Source of the DNA: JBQKLI01 sp012798975
GTDB lineage: Bacteria; Bacillota; Clostridia; Tissierellales; Peptoniphilaceae
Assembly: GCF_052116305.1 (NCBI RefSeq)
Contig: NZ_JBQKLI010000006.1
Coordinates: forward strand, 60,423 to 124,422
Reading direction: 5' to 3'
DNA length: 64,000 bases
Position numbers and translations under genes: made by a program. How positions within the stretch are numbered: position 1 is the stretch's first letter; every line of letters starts with the position of its first letter. Under the pieces are notes generated by a model that saw only the letters and a list, made by a program, of their open reading frames with translations, had not been told where the DNA came from and did not search any database. This document shows positions 46,437-55,172 of this stretch, one piece after another.

Positions 46437-46797
46437 AATAATATTCTCCTTTAAAATTGTTTTATTGGTGTGATTTGAGGTCTTACTTAAAAAATAAATA
46501 GATTTTTAGACAAAAGATAAATAAGAAATATGTACGACTGTCGAAGACTATTTCCGGCAAAATGTAAAATCCTTTTCCTAAAATCATACCTTTTTTCTTA
46601 TAAAAGCTCAAAACAGTATCTTTTCAAACAGATACCTTAAATACCATTATAGCAAGGTTTCTGCGTTTTGACTATAAGTCTTTGTATTATTTCCCGTTAT
46701 TTTCCCCGTTTTGAAGTCTTTCATTCTATTTTGAAAACCCTTTTCTTTCAAAAAACAATCTTCTAGACGCTGTCTTAGGCCTTTCAGCACAATCATC
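46437..46797. other. Non-coding stretch, nothing recognised
   Basis: 361 bases between the ridA-type gene start and the next stop. It is A+T-rich with a TATAAG-like hexamer near 46670. I see no gene, tRNA or strong hairpin. The ridA promoter presumably lies here. Confidence 0.3.
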
Positions 46798-47229
46798 CTA
46801 ACTCATCTCTTCCTCAATCCCCACTAGTTCTCTGCGTACTTCCTCTAACTTTCTTATGCCCTCTCGGACTTGCGCAAGGGCTATATTAATTTTAGATTGT
46901 ACCATCCAGTCTACAAATACATTATCAAAGAAAAAGTCTGCAAAACTGATAAAATCATCGATTTCCAAATCTACTCCAATTACTTCATCCACGTCTGTTA
47001 ATTCTTTTCTAAGATTCTTCATAGAGTCTCTTGCATTCGATAGTGCTGTTTCAGCATGATCCATCTTACCTCGTTTGAACATTGTAGTGACAAAACCGCC
47101 GCCGGCCATATCAAAAAAGCCCCAGTTTTTAGCACTTTTTAAATCCCTTTCTGCTATCGTTAGATATTCTAGAGTCTTCTCTGCCGCTAGAATTGCTTCT
47201 TGAATTTCTTTCTTTATATTCTTTTCCAT
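46798..47229 (-). CDS. Conserved helical protein of unknown function
   Basis: 143 residues, mostly predicted helix. A distinctive central segment reads WGFFDMAGGGFVTTMFKRG, then DHAETALSNARDSMKNLRKE. No signal peptide or membrane helix. I do not recognise a function. The middle glycines suggest a helical hairpin. It lies after the decarboxylase gene but is separated from it by a hairpin. Confidence 0.65.
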   Translation of the reverse strand: MEKNIKKEIQEAILAAEKTLEYLTIAERDLKSAKNWGFFDMAGGGFVTTMFKRGKMDHAETALSNARDSMKNLRKELTDVDEVIGVDLEIDDFISFADFFFDNVFVDWMVQSKINIALAQVREGIRKLEEVRRELVGIEEEMS

Positions 47230-47303
47230 GCTCTCGTTCTCCCTCTTTTCTGAATTTATTGCCGAAACTCATTTCCGCCAGCACTTTCTGCCCTTATGGA
47301 AAT

Positions 47304-47333
47304 ACAGCCTTAGAATATTCATTCTAAGGCTGT
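47304..47333. terminator. Hairpin after the decarboxylase gene
   Basis: Perfect 13-bp stem ACAGCCTTAGAAT / ATTCTAAGGCTGT with an ATTC loop, 7 bases after the stop at 47341. On the minus strand the following tract is ATTTCC, so it is a weak intrinsic terminator. Confidence 0.75.
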
Positions 47334-47340
47334 CCCTTTT

Positions 47341-49038
47341 CTATTCTTCTATTCTTTCCTCTTCATCCATATCTTCTAGTCCTCTTTCCCCAAAGTTGAA
47401 ATTTGCAACAGCAGGACCGAACTTTTTAAGAGCTTCTGGAGCATCTTCTTTGTCGAAATGGACTTCTATAAAGGCTCCATGGGATGCCTTCTCGACCTCT
47501 TCTAATGCCTTCTCCAATTCTCCTTGGGTGCGGACATCGAATGTCAGCATCTTATTATCTTGAATAAGATGATCCGGCAGTTTATGATAATTCCACATCG
47601 GAATGTCATTATAGGCTTTATTCATTCCCAAAATATATCTTTCGATCGTATAGCCATCATTATTGATTAAGAAAATAATAGGATTCAGGCCGTTATACAG
47701 AATTCTCGATAATTCTTGGGCTGTTACTTGAAAAGAACCGTCTCCTATGAAGAGAATCTGCCTTCTGTCTGGATTTGCTAAAAGGCTTCCATAAAGAGCA
47801 GGCAGTGTATAACCGATAGCTCCCCAGATCAAGGAAGCTATATATTTCGCTCCCTTTGGCATAACTAGTCCTCCTGCGGCTTGGCTTGCAGTACCTGTCT
47901 CTGCATATATCAGATCCTCTTCTTCTAGAAACCCTTGAATCCGCTTCCAAAAATCTTCATGATTTATGTTCTTCTCTGGTTCGAACTCAAATTTATGTTC
48001 TTGTTTCGAATTTAGATTCTTTTTATCAGCACTTTCTTCTGCCTGTTCAAGGACTTTTCGAAGCAGATCTTTAATATCCACTCCTTCGTAAACTTTATCG
48101 CCGATAAAGGTGTGGTCTTTATCCATCCAAACCAAGTATTCTTGCGGCAGATTATCTGTATAGGTTCCAGAGTTCCACTCGATAAATCGAGGTGTTACGG
48201 AAAGGACAAAATCCGCCTCTTCGACTTTCTCTTTTACATTTTCTTTTGTATCTTTTCCTTTATAGGTTCCGATAAACAGAGGATGATTTTCATCTAACAC
48301 AGCTTTTCCCGTTGTCATTTGAGCAAATGGTGTTTGGGTCTTTTCTACAAATTCTATCATTTCCTCTGCAACTTCAAAACGATCCACATCCATATCCACT
48401 AGAACTACTGGATTCTCGGCTTTTTGGTAAAGATCAAGTATCGCCTTTGCTGTTTCCTCAAGGCTCTTTTCATCGCTGGCGTGAGATCCCGGCAAAAGAG
48501 GTTCATTTTTCACATCGATACAATAGTAGGAAAGATTCGAAGGGATTTTTATATTAACCGGTCTTTTGTAACGAAGTGCTGCTCTTAAAGCTCGATCGAT
48601 CTCTTCTTCTGCATTCTGCTGGGTAATCGTTGTCTGAACAGCTGTAAACTCTTCATAAGTCTTTGTGATATTCGAAAAATCTCCATCTCCCAAGCTGTGA
48701 TGCACTTTGAAATTGTGTCTTTTTACATAAAGAGGAGGTGCTCCTGTAATTACAATAACAGGGACGTGTTCTGCTGCAGAACCTGCAACCCCTGCAATAG
48801 CTCCTAAATCTCCTACACCGTAGGTTACACAAAGAGCCGCTATCCCGTGTTCTCTTCCATAGCCGTCTGCAGCATAGGCCGCATTTAATTCGTTGGAGGC
48901 TCCGGAAAATTCTATTCCTTCCGCTTTATTAATCTGCTCTAAAAACTGAAGGTTAAAATCACCCGGCAGTCCTATAATATGTTTTATTCCTAATTCTTTT
49001 AATCTATTAATCAAATAGTCGCCTATCGTAATTTTCAT
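47341..49038 (-). CDS. Alpha-keto acid decarboxylase (IpdC/KdcA type, ThDP)
   Basis: 565 residues, three ThDP domains. The catalytic Glu lies in ASNELNAAYAADGYGR, and the cofactor motif is GDGSFQVTAQEL with ...FLINNDGYTIE. It decarboxylates 2-keto acids such as indolepyruvate or branched-chain keto acids to aldehydes. With livJHMGF in the same genome, amino acid catabolism is a plausible use. The C-terminus is acidic (DMDEEERIEE). Confidence 0.88.
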   Translation of the reverse strand: MKITIGDYLINRLKELGIKHIIGLPGDFNLQFLEQINKAEGIEFSGASNELNAAYAADGYGREHGIAALCVTYGVGDLGAIAGVAGSAAEHVPVIVITGAPPLYVKRHNFKVHHSLGDGDFSNITKTYEEFTAVQTTITQQNAEEEIDRALRAALRYKRPVNIKIPSNLSYYCIDVKNEPLLPGSHASDEKSLEETAKAILDLYQKAENPVVLVDMDVDRFEVAEEMIEFVEKTQTPFAQMTTGKAVLDENHPLFIGTYKGKDTKENVKEKVEEADFVLSVTPRFIEWNSGTYTDNLPQEYLVWMDKDHTFIGDKVYEGVDIKDLLRKVLEQAEESADKKNLNSKQEHKFEFEPEKNINHEDFWKRIQGFLEEEDLIYAETGTASQAAGGLVMPKGAKYIASLIWGAIGYTLPALYGSLLANPDRRQILFIGDGSFQVTAQELSRILYNGLNPIIFLINNDGYTIERYILGMNKAYNDIPMWNYHKLPDHLIQDNKMLTFDVRTQGELEKALEEVEKASHGAFIEVHFDKEDAPEALKKFGPAVANFNFGERGLEDMDEEERIEE

Positions 49039-49203
49039 AATCCTCTCCTTCTATATATTTATTTACGAAAAGTAAAAGTTTTATCCACCTGTAATAATTT
49101 TCTACCCAATTCAGGAGCCTTTATCACGAATCTCCTTTAGTCTATATCATTCTTGGAGGTGAAAATTGGAAACAGCTTACAATTATCCGTTTTTTTAATA
49201 AAT

Positions 49204-49238
49204 AAAAAAACGCTCTTTCTAATAAAAGCGTTTTTTAT
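49204..49238 (-). terminator. Terminator of the alpha/beta hydrolase gene
   Basis: AACGCT-TTT / AAA-AGCGTT stem flanked by A- and T-tracts, 15 bases after the stop at 49253. Confidence 0.8.
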
Positions 49239-49252
49239 TATTTTTACTGATT

Positions 49253-49996
49253 TCATTTAGTTTCTAGGATAAAATCGGAGATAGACTGACCCGCTGATAT
49301 CTGCTGTTCTTTTGAAGAAATCTCTGCCTTCCCGTCTCCAGACTGAGGTCCATAATTGCCAAAGCCTGCATGATTTGCTCCTTTTAAAACAATTTCTGTA
49401 AAATCTTCAGGAAGATTTTCTTTGTTTTTCTCATAGGCCTCGAGGTTTAATATTTGATCCCGATCTCCATAGATACTTAGAACCTCAAGTTCCTCAGTGG
49501 AAATATCCGAAGCAGAGTAAGAAGCCAGAAGTATTACCCCCTCCAATTTCTCGCTGTTTTTAGAAGCATAGTCTGCAGCCATACTTCCTCCTAAGGAATG
49601 TCCTCCGATATACCATTCTTCTATATTCGGATATTCTGCTATTATTTCTTCTGCTTTGTTAATGTCAAATACCGCTAAGTGAAAAGGCATCTTTGGAACG
49701 GCACAAAGAATTCCTTCCTTTGCAATTTCAGTCATTAAGGGTCCGTACCCTTTATATTCTACCTTTCCTCCTGGGTAAAAGATCAAAGCTTTCTTTGCAT
49801 TTCCCGGATCAGCAATCAGCATGTCATCTTCTGCGGAAACTTGAACCCCTTCCCTGCTGCTTTCTGTTATACTTTCCTCTGCCGCTGAATAATAGTCAGA
49901 AACATAAAGAAAAAATAATCCTGTTAGAATTATAAGGGCTATGAACATACCTGCTATCATTTTATATTTTATGTCGATCTTTTTTTGATTAAACAT
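49253..49996 (-). CDS. Membrane-anchored alpha/beta hydrolase
   Basis: 247 residues. An N-terminal membrane anchor (about 12-30, MIAGMFIALIILTGLFFLYV) is followed by an alpha/beta hydrolase with nucleophile elbow GGHSLGGSMA, acid in SIYGDRD, and His in GANHAGFGNYG. Extracytoplasmic, of the YvaK/estD-like group. The substrate is unknown. Confidence 0.85.
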   Translation of the reverse strand: MFNQKKIDIKYKMIAGMFIALIILTGLFFLYVSDYYSAAEESITESSREGVQVSAEDDMLIADPGNAKKALIFYPGGKVEYKGYGPLMTEIAKEGILCAVPKMPFHLAVFDINKAEEIIAEYPNIEEWYIGGHSLGGSMAADYASKNSEKLEGVILLASYSASDISTEELEVLSIYGDRDQILNLEAYEKNKENLPEDFTEIVLKGANHAGFGNYGPQSGDGKAEISSKEQQISAGQSISDFILETK

Positions 49997-50115
49997 ATTT
50001 ATCCTCTTCTAGTTCATTGTAATATATTTATTATATCATGGATAAACCAGTCTCCCCTCTGCAAAAAGTCCTGTATCCCTATTATAGCTTTAGAATATCC
50101 CCCATAATTACCACA

Positions 50116-50147
50116 TAAAAATCCACCCTGAGAAAGGGGTGGATTTT
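50116..50147 (-). terminator. Terminator of the Lys/Asn-rich lipoprotein
   Basis: AAATCCACCC / GGGGTGGATTT stem with A- and T-tracts, touching the stop codon at 50146. Confidence 0.85.
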
Positions 50148-50538
50148 AGTGAAGGATGTGAAGGATATTTATTAAATTATTATTTTGTTTTTTCTCATTG
50201 TTGTTTAGTTTGCTGTCTTTTTGATTTTCTGTCGTTGGCGTATCTTTTTTATTGCCTTTGTTAAGATTCTTTTTGTTTAGGTTTTTCTTTTCTGTTTTGT
50301 TAAGAGTGTTGGACTTTTTTTCATCCTTCTTATTGTCTTTGTCTGCCGGCTTTTCTGTTTTCTTATTATCCTTTGTTTTAAACTTCGTATCTTTCTTAGG
50401 ATTTGCCTTCTGTTCCACTTTCGTTCCTGCGTTGGGTTTGTTTGCATTCTGTTTTTTGTCTTTTGTACCGCATCCAGCAAGAAACCCTACTGATAATAAT
50501 CCTGCAAGTGCTACTGCCATAACTTTTTTTGTATTCAT
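50146..50538 (-). CDS. Lys/Asn-rich lipoprotein
   Basis: 130 residues. Lipobox FLAGCG at about Cys23. The mature part is almost only Lys, Asn, Asp, Thr and Glu (NKKDEKKSN, NLNKKNLNKGNK), with no recognisable fold. It could be a spacer or polyanion/cell-wall binding tail. It is the next gene after the two-component system, and so is a possible target of that system. Confidence 0.7.
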   Translation of the reverse strand: MNTKKVMAVALAGLLSVGFLAGCGTKDKKQNANKPNAGTKVEQKANPKKDTKFKTKDNKKTEKPADKDNKKDEKKSNTLNKTEKKNLNKKNLNKGNKKDTPTTENQKDSKLNNNEKKQNNNLINILHILH

Positions 50539-50635
50539 TTGTGTTTCTCCTTTTTCTATTGTTATTTTATGTTTTAAGTATAGTCCTCAAAACCATTAAA
50601 ACACCCTATAGAAAATCTGAAGAATTATGAAGATT

Positions 50636-51849
50636 TTATTTTTGTTTATATGGCAGACTTATTTTTACGGTAAAAGATTCCCCTTTGCTCCAAGCAAAGG
50701 TCCCGTTATGCATTTTCATGATCTTTTCGCAGGTTTTTAGCCCAATTTCAGTGCTATCCATAGACTCTTTTTCTCCAATCTGGTTTTCAAAATCCAGATG
50801 AAGATTCTCTCCTTCAATCCTGCACTTTACTCTTATACTTTCTTTCGAATCTGCATATTTTATAATATTAGAGCTCAGATTATTAAAGACACGAAGAATC
50901 AGATCTACATCCAGCTCCAAGCTTCCAAGGATTGGTTCTGCTTCCCGTACAATTTTGAACCCCTTCATTTCTAAATCAAAAAGAAATTCTTCTATAAACT
51001 GTATCCAAAACTTCGCACCATTTACCCGAGTTAAAGACAAGCTCTCCGAGTCCTTCTGAGATACTAAGAAATATGCAAAAAGCTGATCCGAAAGGGTTTT
51101 TATATGTTCTGCTTTTTGACTGGCAAATTGCAGATACTGCCCTGCTGTTCCGTATAGTCCGAGTCAAGCTTTAACAGCTCCAAATATCCTATTAAAGCAG
51201 TCAGAGGCGTTCTTAAATCATGAGACATCGCTGTTACCAGCCCTCGGTTTGCCTCATGGGCCGCCTCCTCTGTTTCCTGGCGCTCTAGTAAGGCGCAGCG
51301 CATCCTTTCAACTTCTTTTGCAAGAGAAGCAAGTTCATCCTTTCCTTTTATCGTAATCGGATAAGTCAAGTCTCCTCCGCCTAAAATTTTCAGTTCCGAT
51401 TCGATTTTTGTTATATATTTCAGCTTTCGGCGAATAGAATAAAGAACAATCCCCAGAAAAGCTAAAAAGCTGATCCCTGCTGATACAGTATCCGCCGCCC
51501 GATAATAACTTTCATAAGTTGTGAAAGAGATCATCTGTGCTATCCCATCTTTAAAATAAACAGGATAGGCCGGATCCGTTTTATCAAGATTAGCATCCGG
51601 TTCTGCCAGCATTTGAACCTCCAACTGATCTACATCAGCCAAAGCTAAATCATTTTCATTTATATAGTTCTGAAGGCTTCTTACTGTCTTGTTCTCTTGA
51701 TTTATAATAGAAGACCAGTTGAACAATTCTTTATCGAGTATTGTATAGGAGACTTGCCTTAAACCAAAAAAGAGCAGCGTGCCGATACAGATTCCTACAA
51801 CGATCAAAAGCATTAATTCTCCAGCGAGACGATTTTGACGGCTATTCAA
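50636..51849 (-). pseudogene. Sensor histidine kinase, frameshifted
   Basis: Start at TTG 51849 overlapping the response regulator stop. Two membrane segments (LMLLIVVGICIGTLLFFGL; AGISFLAFLGIVLYSI), HAMP, then HisKA (MSHDLRTPLTALIGYLELL). At 51135-51145 the frame changes: the first ends EQQGSICNLPVKK, and the other frame continues QYLQFASQKAEHIKTLSDQL and then an ATPase domain (NNLSSNIIKYA, GLKTCEKIM). One base missing from or added to the GGGCAG run would explain it. Confidence 0.85.
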
Positions 51850-52546
51850 TTCGATACCCCTTCCCCCAGACATTCAAAAGAATTTTCGGGTTTTTCGGAT
51901 CTTCTTCAATTTTCCTTCGCAAATTCCGTATGTGGACCATCACATTGTTGTTGGAACTGTAATAATAAGGTTCATCCCATACATATTCATAAACATATTG
52001 AATCGAAAATAAGCGTCCTTTGTTCTTAGCAAAAAGAAGCAGTATTCTGTATTCAAGATCCGTAAATTGTATCTCTTCTCCCTCTTTCCATACTTCGTTT
52101 GAAATAGGGTTGATCTCAAGATTTTTTATCTTAATCACTTCCTGCTCTTCAATAGAATCTTTTCCTCGATACACATGATATCGCCGGATCATGGCCTTCA
52201 CTTGAGCAACCAGTTCAGCGTAAGAGAAAGGCTTCGATAGATAGGCATCTCCTCCTGCTCCAAGACCCAAAGTTTTATCGGAATCCTGTGATTTTGCAGA
52301 CAAAAAGAGAATCGGAACGGTTAAGCTTTTTCTAAGCTCCACACAAACCGAGATTCCGTCTTGATAAGGCATCATCATGTCCAAAATGATCAGATCAAAG
52401 GATTCATTCGCCTTCTCCACTGCATCTTTTCCATTGACAGCTTCTACAACCTCAAACCCGTCATTTTCTAAAAGGGTACGGACAATGTGTCGGATATCGG
52501 CATCATCGTCTGCAAATAATATCTTGATTGGATTATGTTTTTCCAA
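51842..52546 (-). CDS. OmpR/PhoB-type response regulator
   Basis: 234 residues. Receiver domain with FADDDADIRH (acidic pocket) and LILDMMMPYQD (phosphorylated Asp about 54), then a winged helix from about 135 (SIQYVYEYVWDEPYYYSSNN, VWGKGYRIE). Pair of the frameshifted kinase next to it. A possible target is the lipoprotein downstream. Confidence 0.92.
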   Translation of the reverse strand: MEKHNPIKILFADDDADIRHIVRTLLENDGFEVVEAVNGKDAVEKANESFDLIILDMMMPYQDGISVCVELRKSLTVPILFLSAKSQDSDKTLGLGAGGDAYLSKPFSYAELVAQVKAMIRRYHVYRGKDSIEEQEVIKIKNLEINPISNEVWKEGEEIQFTDLEYRILLLFAKNKGRLFSIQYVYEYVWDEPYYYSSNNNVMVHIRNLRRKIEEDPKNPKILLNVWGKGYRIE

Positions 52547-52674
52547 ATTGCACCTCCTGCTTATATCTTATTAAATATAAACAAAAGTTCATGTAGTTTT
52601 CATGGAGAAAAAATATTTTTTATTAAAATGATTTATAAAGTATAGGCACCAGTATAAACGCTAAGATCTGATCT

Positions 52675-52785
52675 CTAGAAAGTAGATTTTGAAATATTGT
52701 ATTTATTTGCTAAAAATCTATACCCATAACCTTCTTCATTTTCTCTAATAATTTTCAATTTTTCTATTAAACTAATTTTTATCAT
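52675..52785 (-). pseudogene. IS3-family OrfA fragment (36 residues)
   Basis: Starts MIKISLIEKLKIIRENEEGY and runs to an HTH YRFLANKYNISKSTF, then stops. It is the N-terminus of an IS3-type transposase OrfA. The ATG is 1 base from the hairpin-rich IS end at 52786-52830. Confidence 0.75.
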
Positions 52786-52830
52786 GTAAAAACCCCCTTA
52801 ATCCGTGTCCGGATTTTGGGGGTCACTATA
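52786..52830. mobile_element. IS3-family end (remnant)
   Basis: On the minus strand TGACCCCCAAAATCCGGAC is an IS3-type terminal repeat. It includes an ACCCCC / GGGGGT stem around AATCCG/CGGATT. The rest of the element is gone, with only the fragment above surviving. Confidence 0.65.
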
Positions 52831-52874
52831 ATAGTCAAAGTTCACATCATCACCTCCTCCCTTAAAATTTGCAA

Positions 52875-52908
52875 AGAAAAAGACGATAGTTTTTCTCTAT
52901 CGCCTTTG
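52875..52908 (-). terminator. Terminator of the ClbS-like gene
   Basis: AAAG(G/A)CGATAG / CTATCG-CTTT stem with T-run on the minus strand, 43 bases after the stop. Confidence 0.75.
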
Positions 52909-52950
52909 GTAACCATTTTTATGAAATTTTTTAAAGTTAAAAAATATAAT

Positions 52951-53469
52951 TTATAATACTATCTTCTTCCATTTTCTGATTTTAGTTCTGAAAGTTCCAA
53001 AAGGTGCAACAGTATTTACATGAATAAACTTATACACTTCCCAAGTCGCTGTTTTAGTCGCTTCATCAGCCCACTTTCTCATGTGCGGTTCAAATAATTC
53101 TTCCTCACTCAACGAATCAATCATTGCATAAATAGAATTAATATTTTCATTTAATTTTGCTTTCAACTCTTGCAGAGATAAATGAGCGTAGGTATCCGTG
53201 AACCACTGATATAATGCACCAAGTTGATTCCATTTAAATTCATCCGATGGTGTTTTTACTTGAAGCCCATTTCTTTCATCTTCATCCCATTTAAGAACCA
53301 AGCTTGTCCAGCCAACCTGATAAGCAAGGTTTTCTGCTGGAGTTCTATCAACTTCATCCGCTCTCTTATCTTTTAAATTTTCTGGAATATTATCAAATTC
53401 TGAAATATATTTCTCAAATGTTTTCTCTATTTCAGCTTTTAGTTCTTCTTTATTTTTGTATGTTCGCAA
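52951..53469 (-). CDS. ClbS/DfsB (DUF1706) family four-helix protein
   Basis: About 172 residues from TTG 53469 after AAGGTGA; the frame starts upstream at 53496. The pattern YKNKEELKAEIEKTFEKYIS, LAYQVGWTSLVLKWDEDE and the helical layout match ClbS/DfsB. ClbS proteins protect against colibactin by opening its cyclopropane. Others are uncharacterised, so resistance is only a possibility. It sits among mobile-element remnants. Confidence 0.78.
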   Translation of the reverse strand: MRTYKNKEELKAEIEKTFEKYISEFDNIPENLKDKRADEVDRTPAENLAYQVGWTSLVLKWDEDERNGLQVKTPSDEFKWNQLGALYQWFTDTYAHLSLQELKAKLNENINSIYAMIDSLSEEELFEPHMRKWADEATKTATWEVYKFIHVNTVAPFGTFRTKIRKWKKIVL

Positions 53470-53505
53470 AAAATCACCTTCTTTCTGATTTATCAATCCT
53501 TTGAT

Positions 53506-53787
53506 TTAAACTGACCTTATTTTTCTATTTATACCTTCTAAGAACGCTATAACAGCTGCTCCCACCATAGGTATTCCGTAAGGACTAACTAAAAATCCAA
53601 TAATCAATGCTTCTATACCAATGTAATTTCTTTTTGTAAAAAAAGATGCTATGGCTCCAAATATACAAAACATCATCAGCAAATATAGCAATCCAGTTCC
53701 TATGCCAAGCAAGAATGTAAGAAAGGCATTGAGGATACTTAACATTAAGCTAATTGGAAAGAAGATTATTTTTAATATCCACCTCAT
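53506..53787 (-). CDS. CD1845-like small membrane protein (conjugative-transposon type)
   Basis: 93 residues, three hydrophobic segments (IFFPISLMLSILNAFLTFLL, LLYLLMMFCIFGAIASFF, PYGIPMVGAAVIAFLEG). It resembles a small membrane protein conserved in Tn1549-like conjugative transposons. Function unknown. GGAGGATATTT precedes the ATG. It supports an ICE origin of this segment. Confidence 0.75.
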   Translation of the reverse strand: MRWILKIIFFPISLMLSILNAFLTFLLGIGTGLLYLLMMFCIFGAIASFFTKRNYIGIEALIIGFLVSPYGIPMVGAAVIAFLEGINRKIRSV

Positions 53788-53805
53788 AAATATCCTCCAT
53801 TTCTA

Positions 53806-54145
53806 CTAAATCATTTTAAAATGCCTTAAAGCATCCATAATGGCTTCCTCTTTTTCCGGTGTGCATTGTGGAATAACCTGTTTATCTTTTTTCGATTTAT
53901 TATAATGCTCCCTCAGTACAATTCCACATTTCTTTTTAATCTGTGCAATATAGAGTGTAGAAACCTTTAGCCCAAATTTTTCTAATACATACTCCTTGAT
54001 TTGAGCATATGTTGCTTTACTTTCAGCACTTGTCAAATCCATCTCATTGAGCTCAATTTCAACCTCTAATTGAGCTCAATTTCAACCTCTATATGATTAT
54101 TGACATCGAGTTTGGACAATAATGCTACCGCCTCAACATGGCTTG
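53806..54145 (-). pseudogene. C-terminal remnant of an ICE-type 23S rRNA methyltransferase (RlmD-like)
   Basis: In the frame above the repeat: SSHVEAVALLSKLDVNNHI, then EVEIELNEMDLTSAESKATY and the last 78 residues to FKMI. This is the C-terminus of the RlmD-like gene found on Tn1549-type elements. A 23-bp tandem duplication (54046-54091) shifts the frame. The N-terminal catalytic part is missing. Confidence 0.75.
54046..54091. repeat. Perfect 23-bp tandem duplication
   Basis: ATTGAGCTCAATTTCAACCTCTA occurs twice in direct succession (54046-54068 and 54069-54091). Removing one copy restores the reading frame of the surrounding RlmD-like remnant. Confidence 0.9.
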
Positions 54146-54207
54146 AGTGGTCAGTATGGATAAAATTTAATATTTCTAAAAACCCTCGTATGTGGGAATA
54201 TATCCAC
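54141..54207. repeat. Imperfect direct repeat, copy 1
   Basis: Shares GAGTGGT(C/A)AGTATGGATAA and about 60 further bases with 55107-55170. It is the left border of a segment of about 900 bases that includes the DJ-1 pseudogene. Confidence 0.6.
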
Positions 54208-54448
54208 TTTTTATTAATACTTCATATACACTGGATAACGTTTTAATATTTTCTTAATCAATTAATACATAGAAACCAATTTCTATCGATAGATTTTATA
54301 TTTAGAAACACTTTTCCCAATATATTTTGAAAATCTATTGGTTCCATTCTACAACTTCTACCAATTTTGACTAAAAATTCAAGCTATTTAGTTACAGAAT
54401 CTTATTGTGTACTAGTTAGGTTTTTCTTGTATTTCTATAAAAATCAAA
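54208..54448. other. A+T-rich non-coding stretch
   Basis: No gene, repeat or hairpin of note. It lies between the RlmD-like remnant and the DJ-1 pseudogene. Confidence 0.3.
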
Positions 54449-55018
54449 CTATAATCCAAAGCTTTTTGGCGTTATATCAATGCCTAACATTTTTGCAAAT
54501 TGTATTTCAAACCTAACAAAATTATAAGATACAGATGTAAGGATATTTTCTGAGTTTAAATAACCTTCTTCAATGGGGTTTTCTATACATTCATCCCAAT
54601 CTTTCATTTCAGTTAAATCTGACTCCAAAAATCCTTCTTCTAAGAGTTCTACTTTGTTTACACCTGCCATAAATGGCTTACCCTTAAGAATTCCTGCCTT
54701 AAGTAACAAAATTGGAGCAATTGATATAGCACCAATTATTTTCCCATTAAATTTTTTTATAAATTCTATTATTTCTTGATCTTCTACAGCAGCTTCTATA
54801 TCTGCTGCACCTGGGAGTAATAAACTATCAAATTCACCAATATCTATATCATAAATAGATTTATCAGGCAATATTTTTAGGTCTTATTCACTTATTACAA
54901 CTTCAGTATCCTTTGCAAATATAATAATTTTTCTATTATTAAGTGCTAAAATTTCAAGCGCAACGCTTATTTCAAAGTTACAAAAAGAATCATAAATTAG
55001 TACAGCAGTTTTACTCAT
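54449..55018 (-). pseudogene. DJ-1/PfpI family protein interrupted by TAA
   Basis: The frame opens at ATG 55018 (MSKTAVLIYDSF) and is broken by TAA at 54886-54884 after 44 residues. It continues without a frame change from DLKILPDKSIYDIDIGEFDS. The usual nucleophile position AICAAP reads AISIAP, so the cysteine is replaced. A broken, possibly dead, DJ-1/ThiJ-type gene. Confidence 0.8.
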
Positions 55019-55106
55019 TTTTCCTCCAATTATCTTATAAAATTTTCTTGCATTAGTAGTATTTTCAAATCATTCTTTATTAACAAATAAATCATTTAGC
55101 AATGGG

Positions 55107-55170
55107 CTTGAGTGGTAAGTATGGATAAAATTATATTTTCCAAAATCTTCGTAAGTTGAAATATATTTAT
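55107..55170. repeat. Imperfect direct repeat, copy 2
   Basis: Second copy of the repeat at 54141-54207; divergence grows rightwards. Confidence 0.6.
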
Positions 55171-55172
55171 TC

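Noticed and set aside
54884..54886. Premature stop in the DJ-1 gene as a second selenocysteine site
   Set aside because: It is TAA, not TGA, so Sec insertion does not apply; the gene is a pseudogene.
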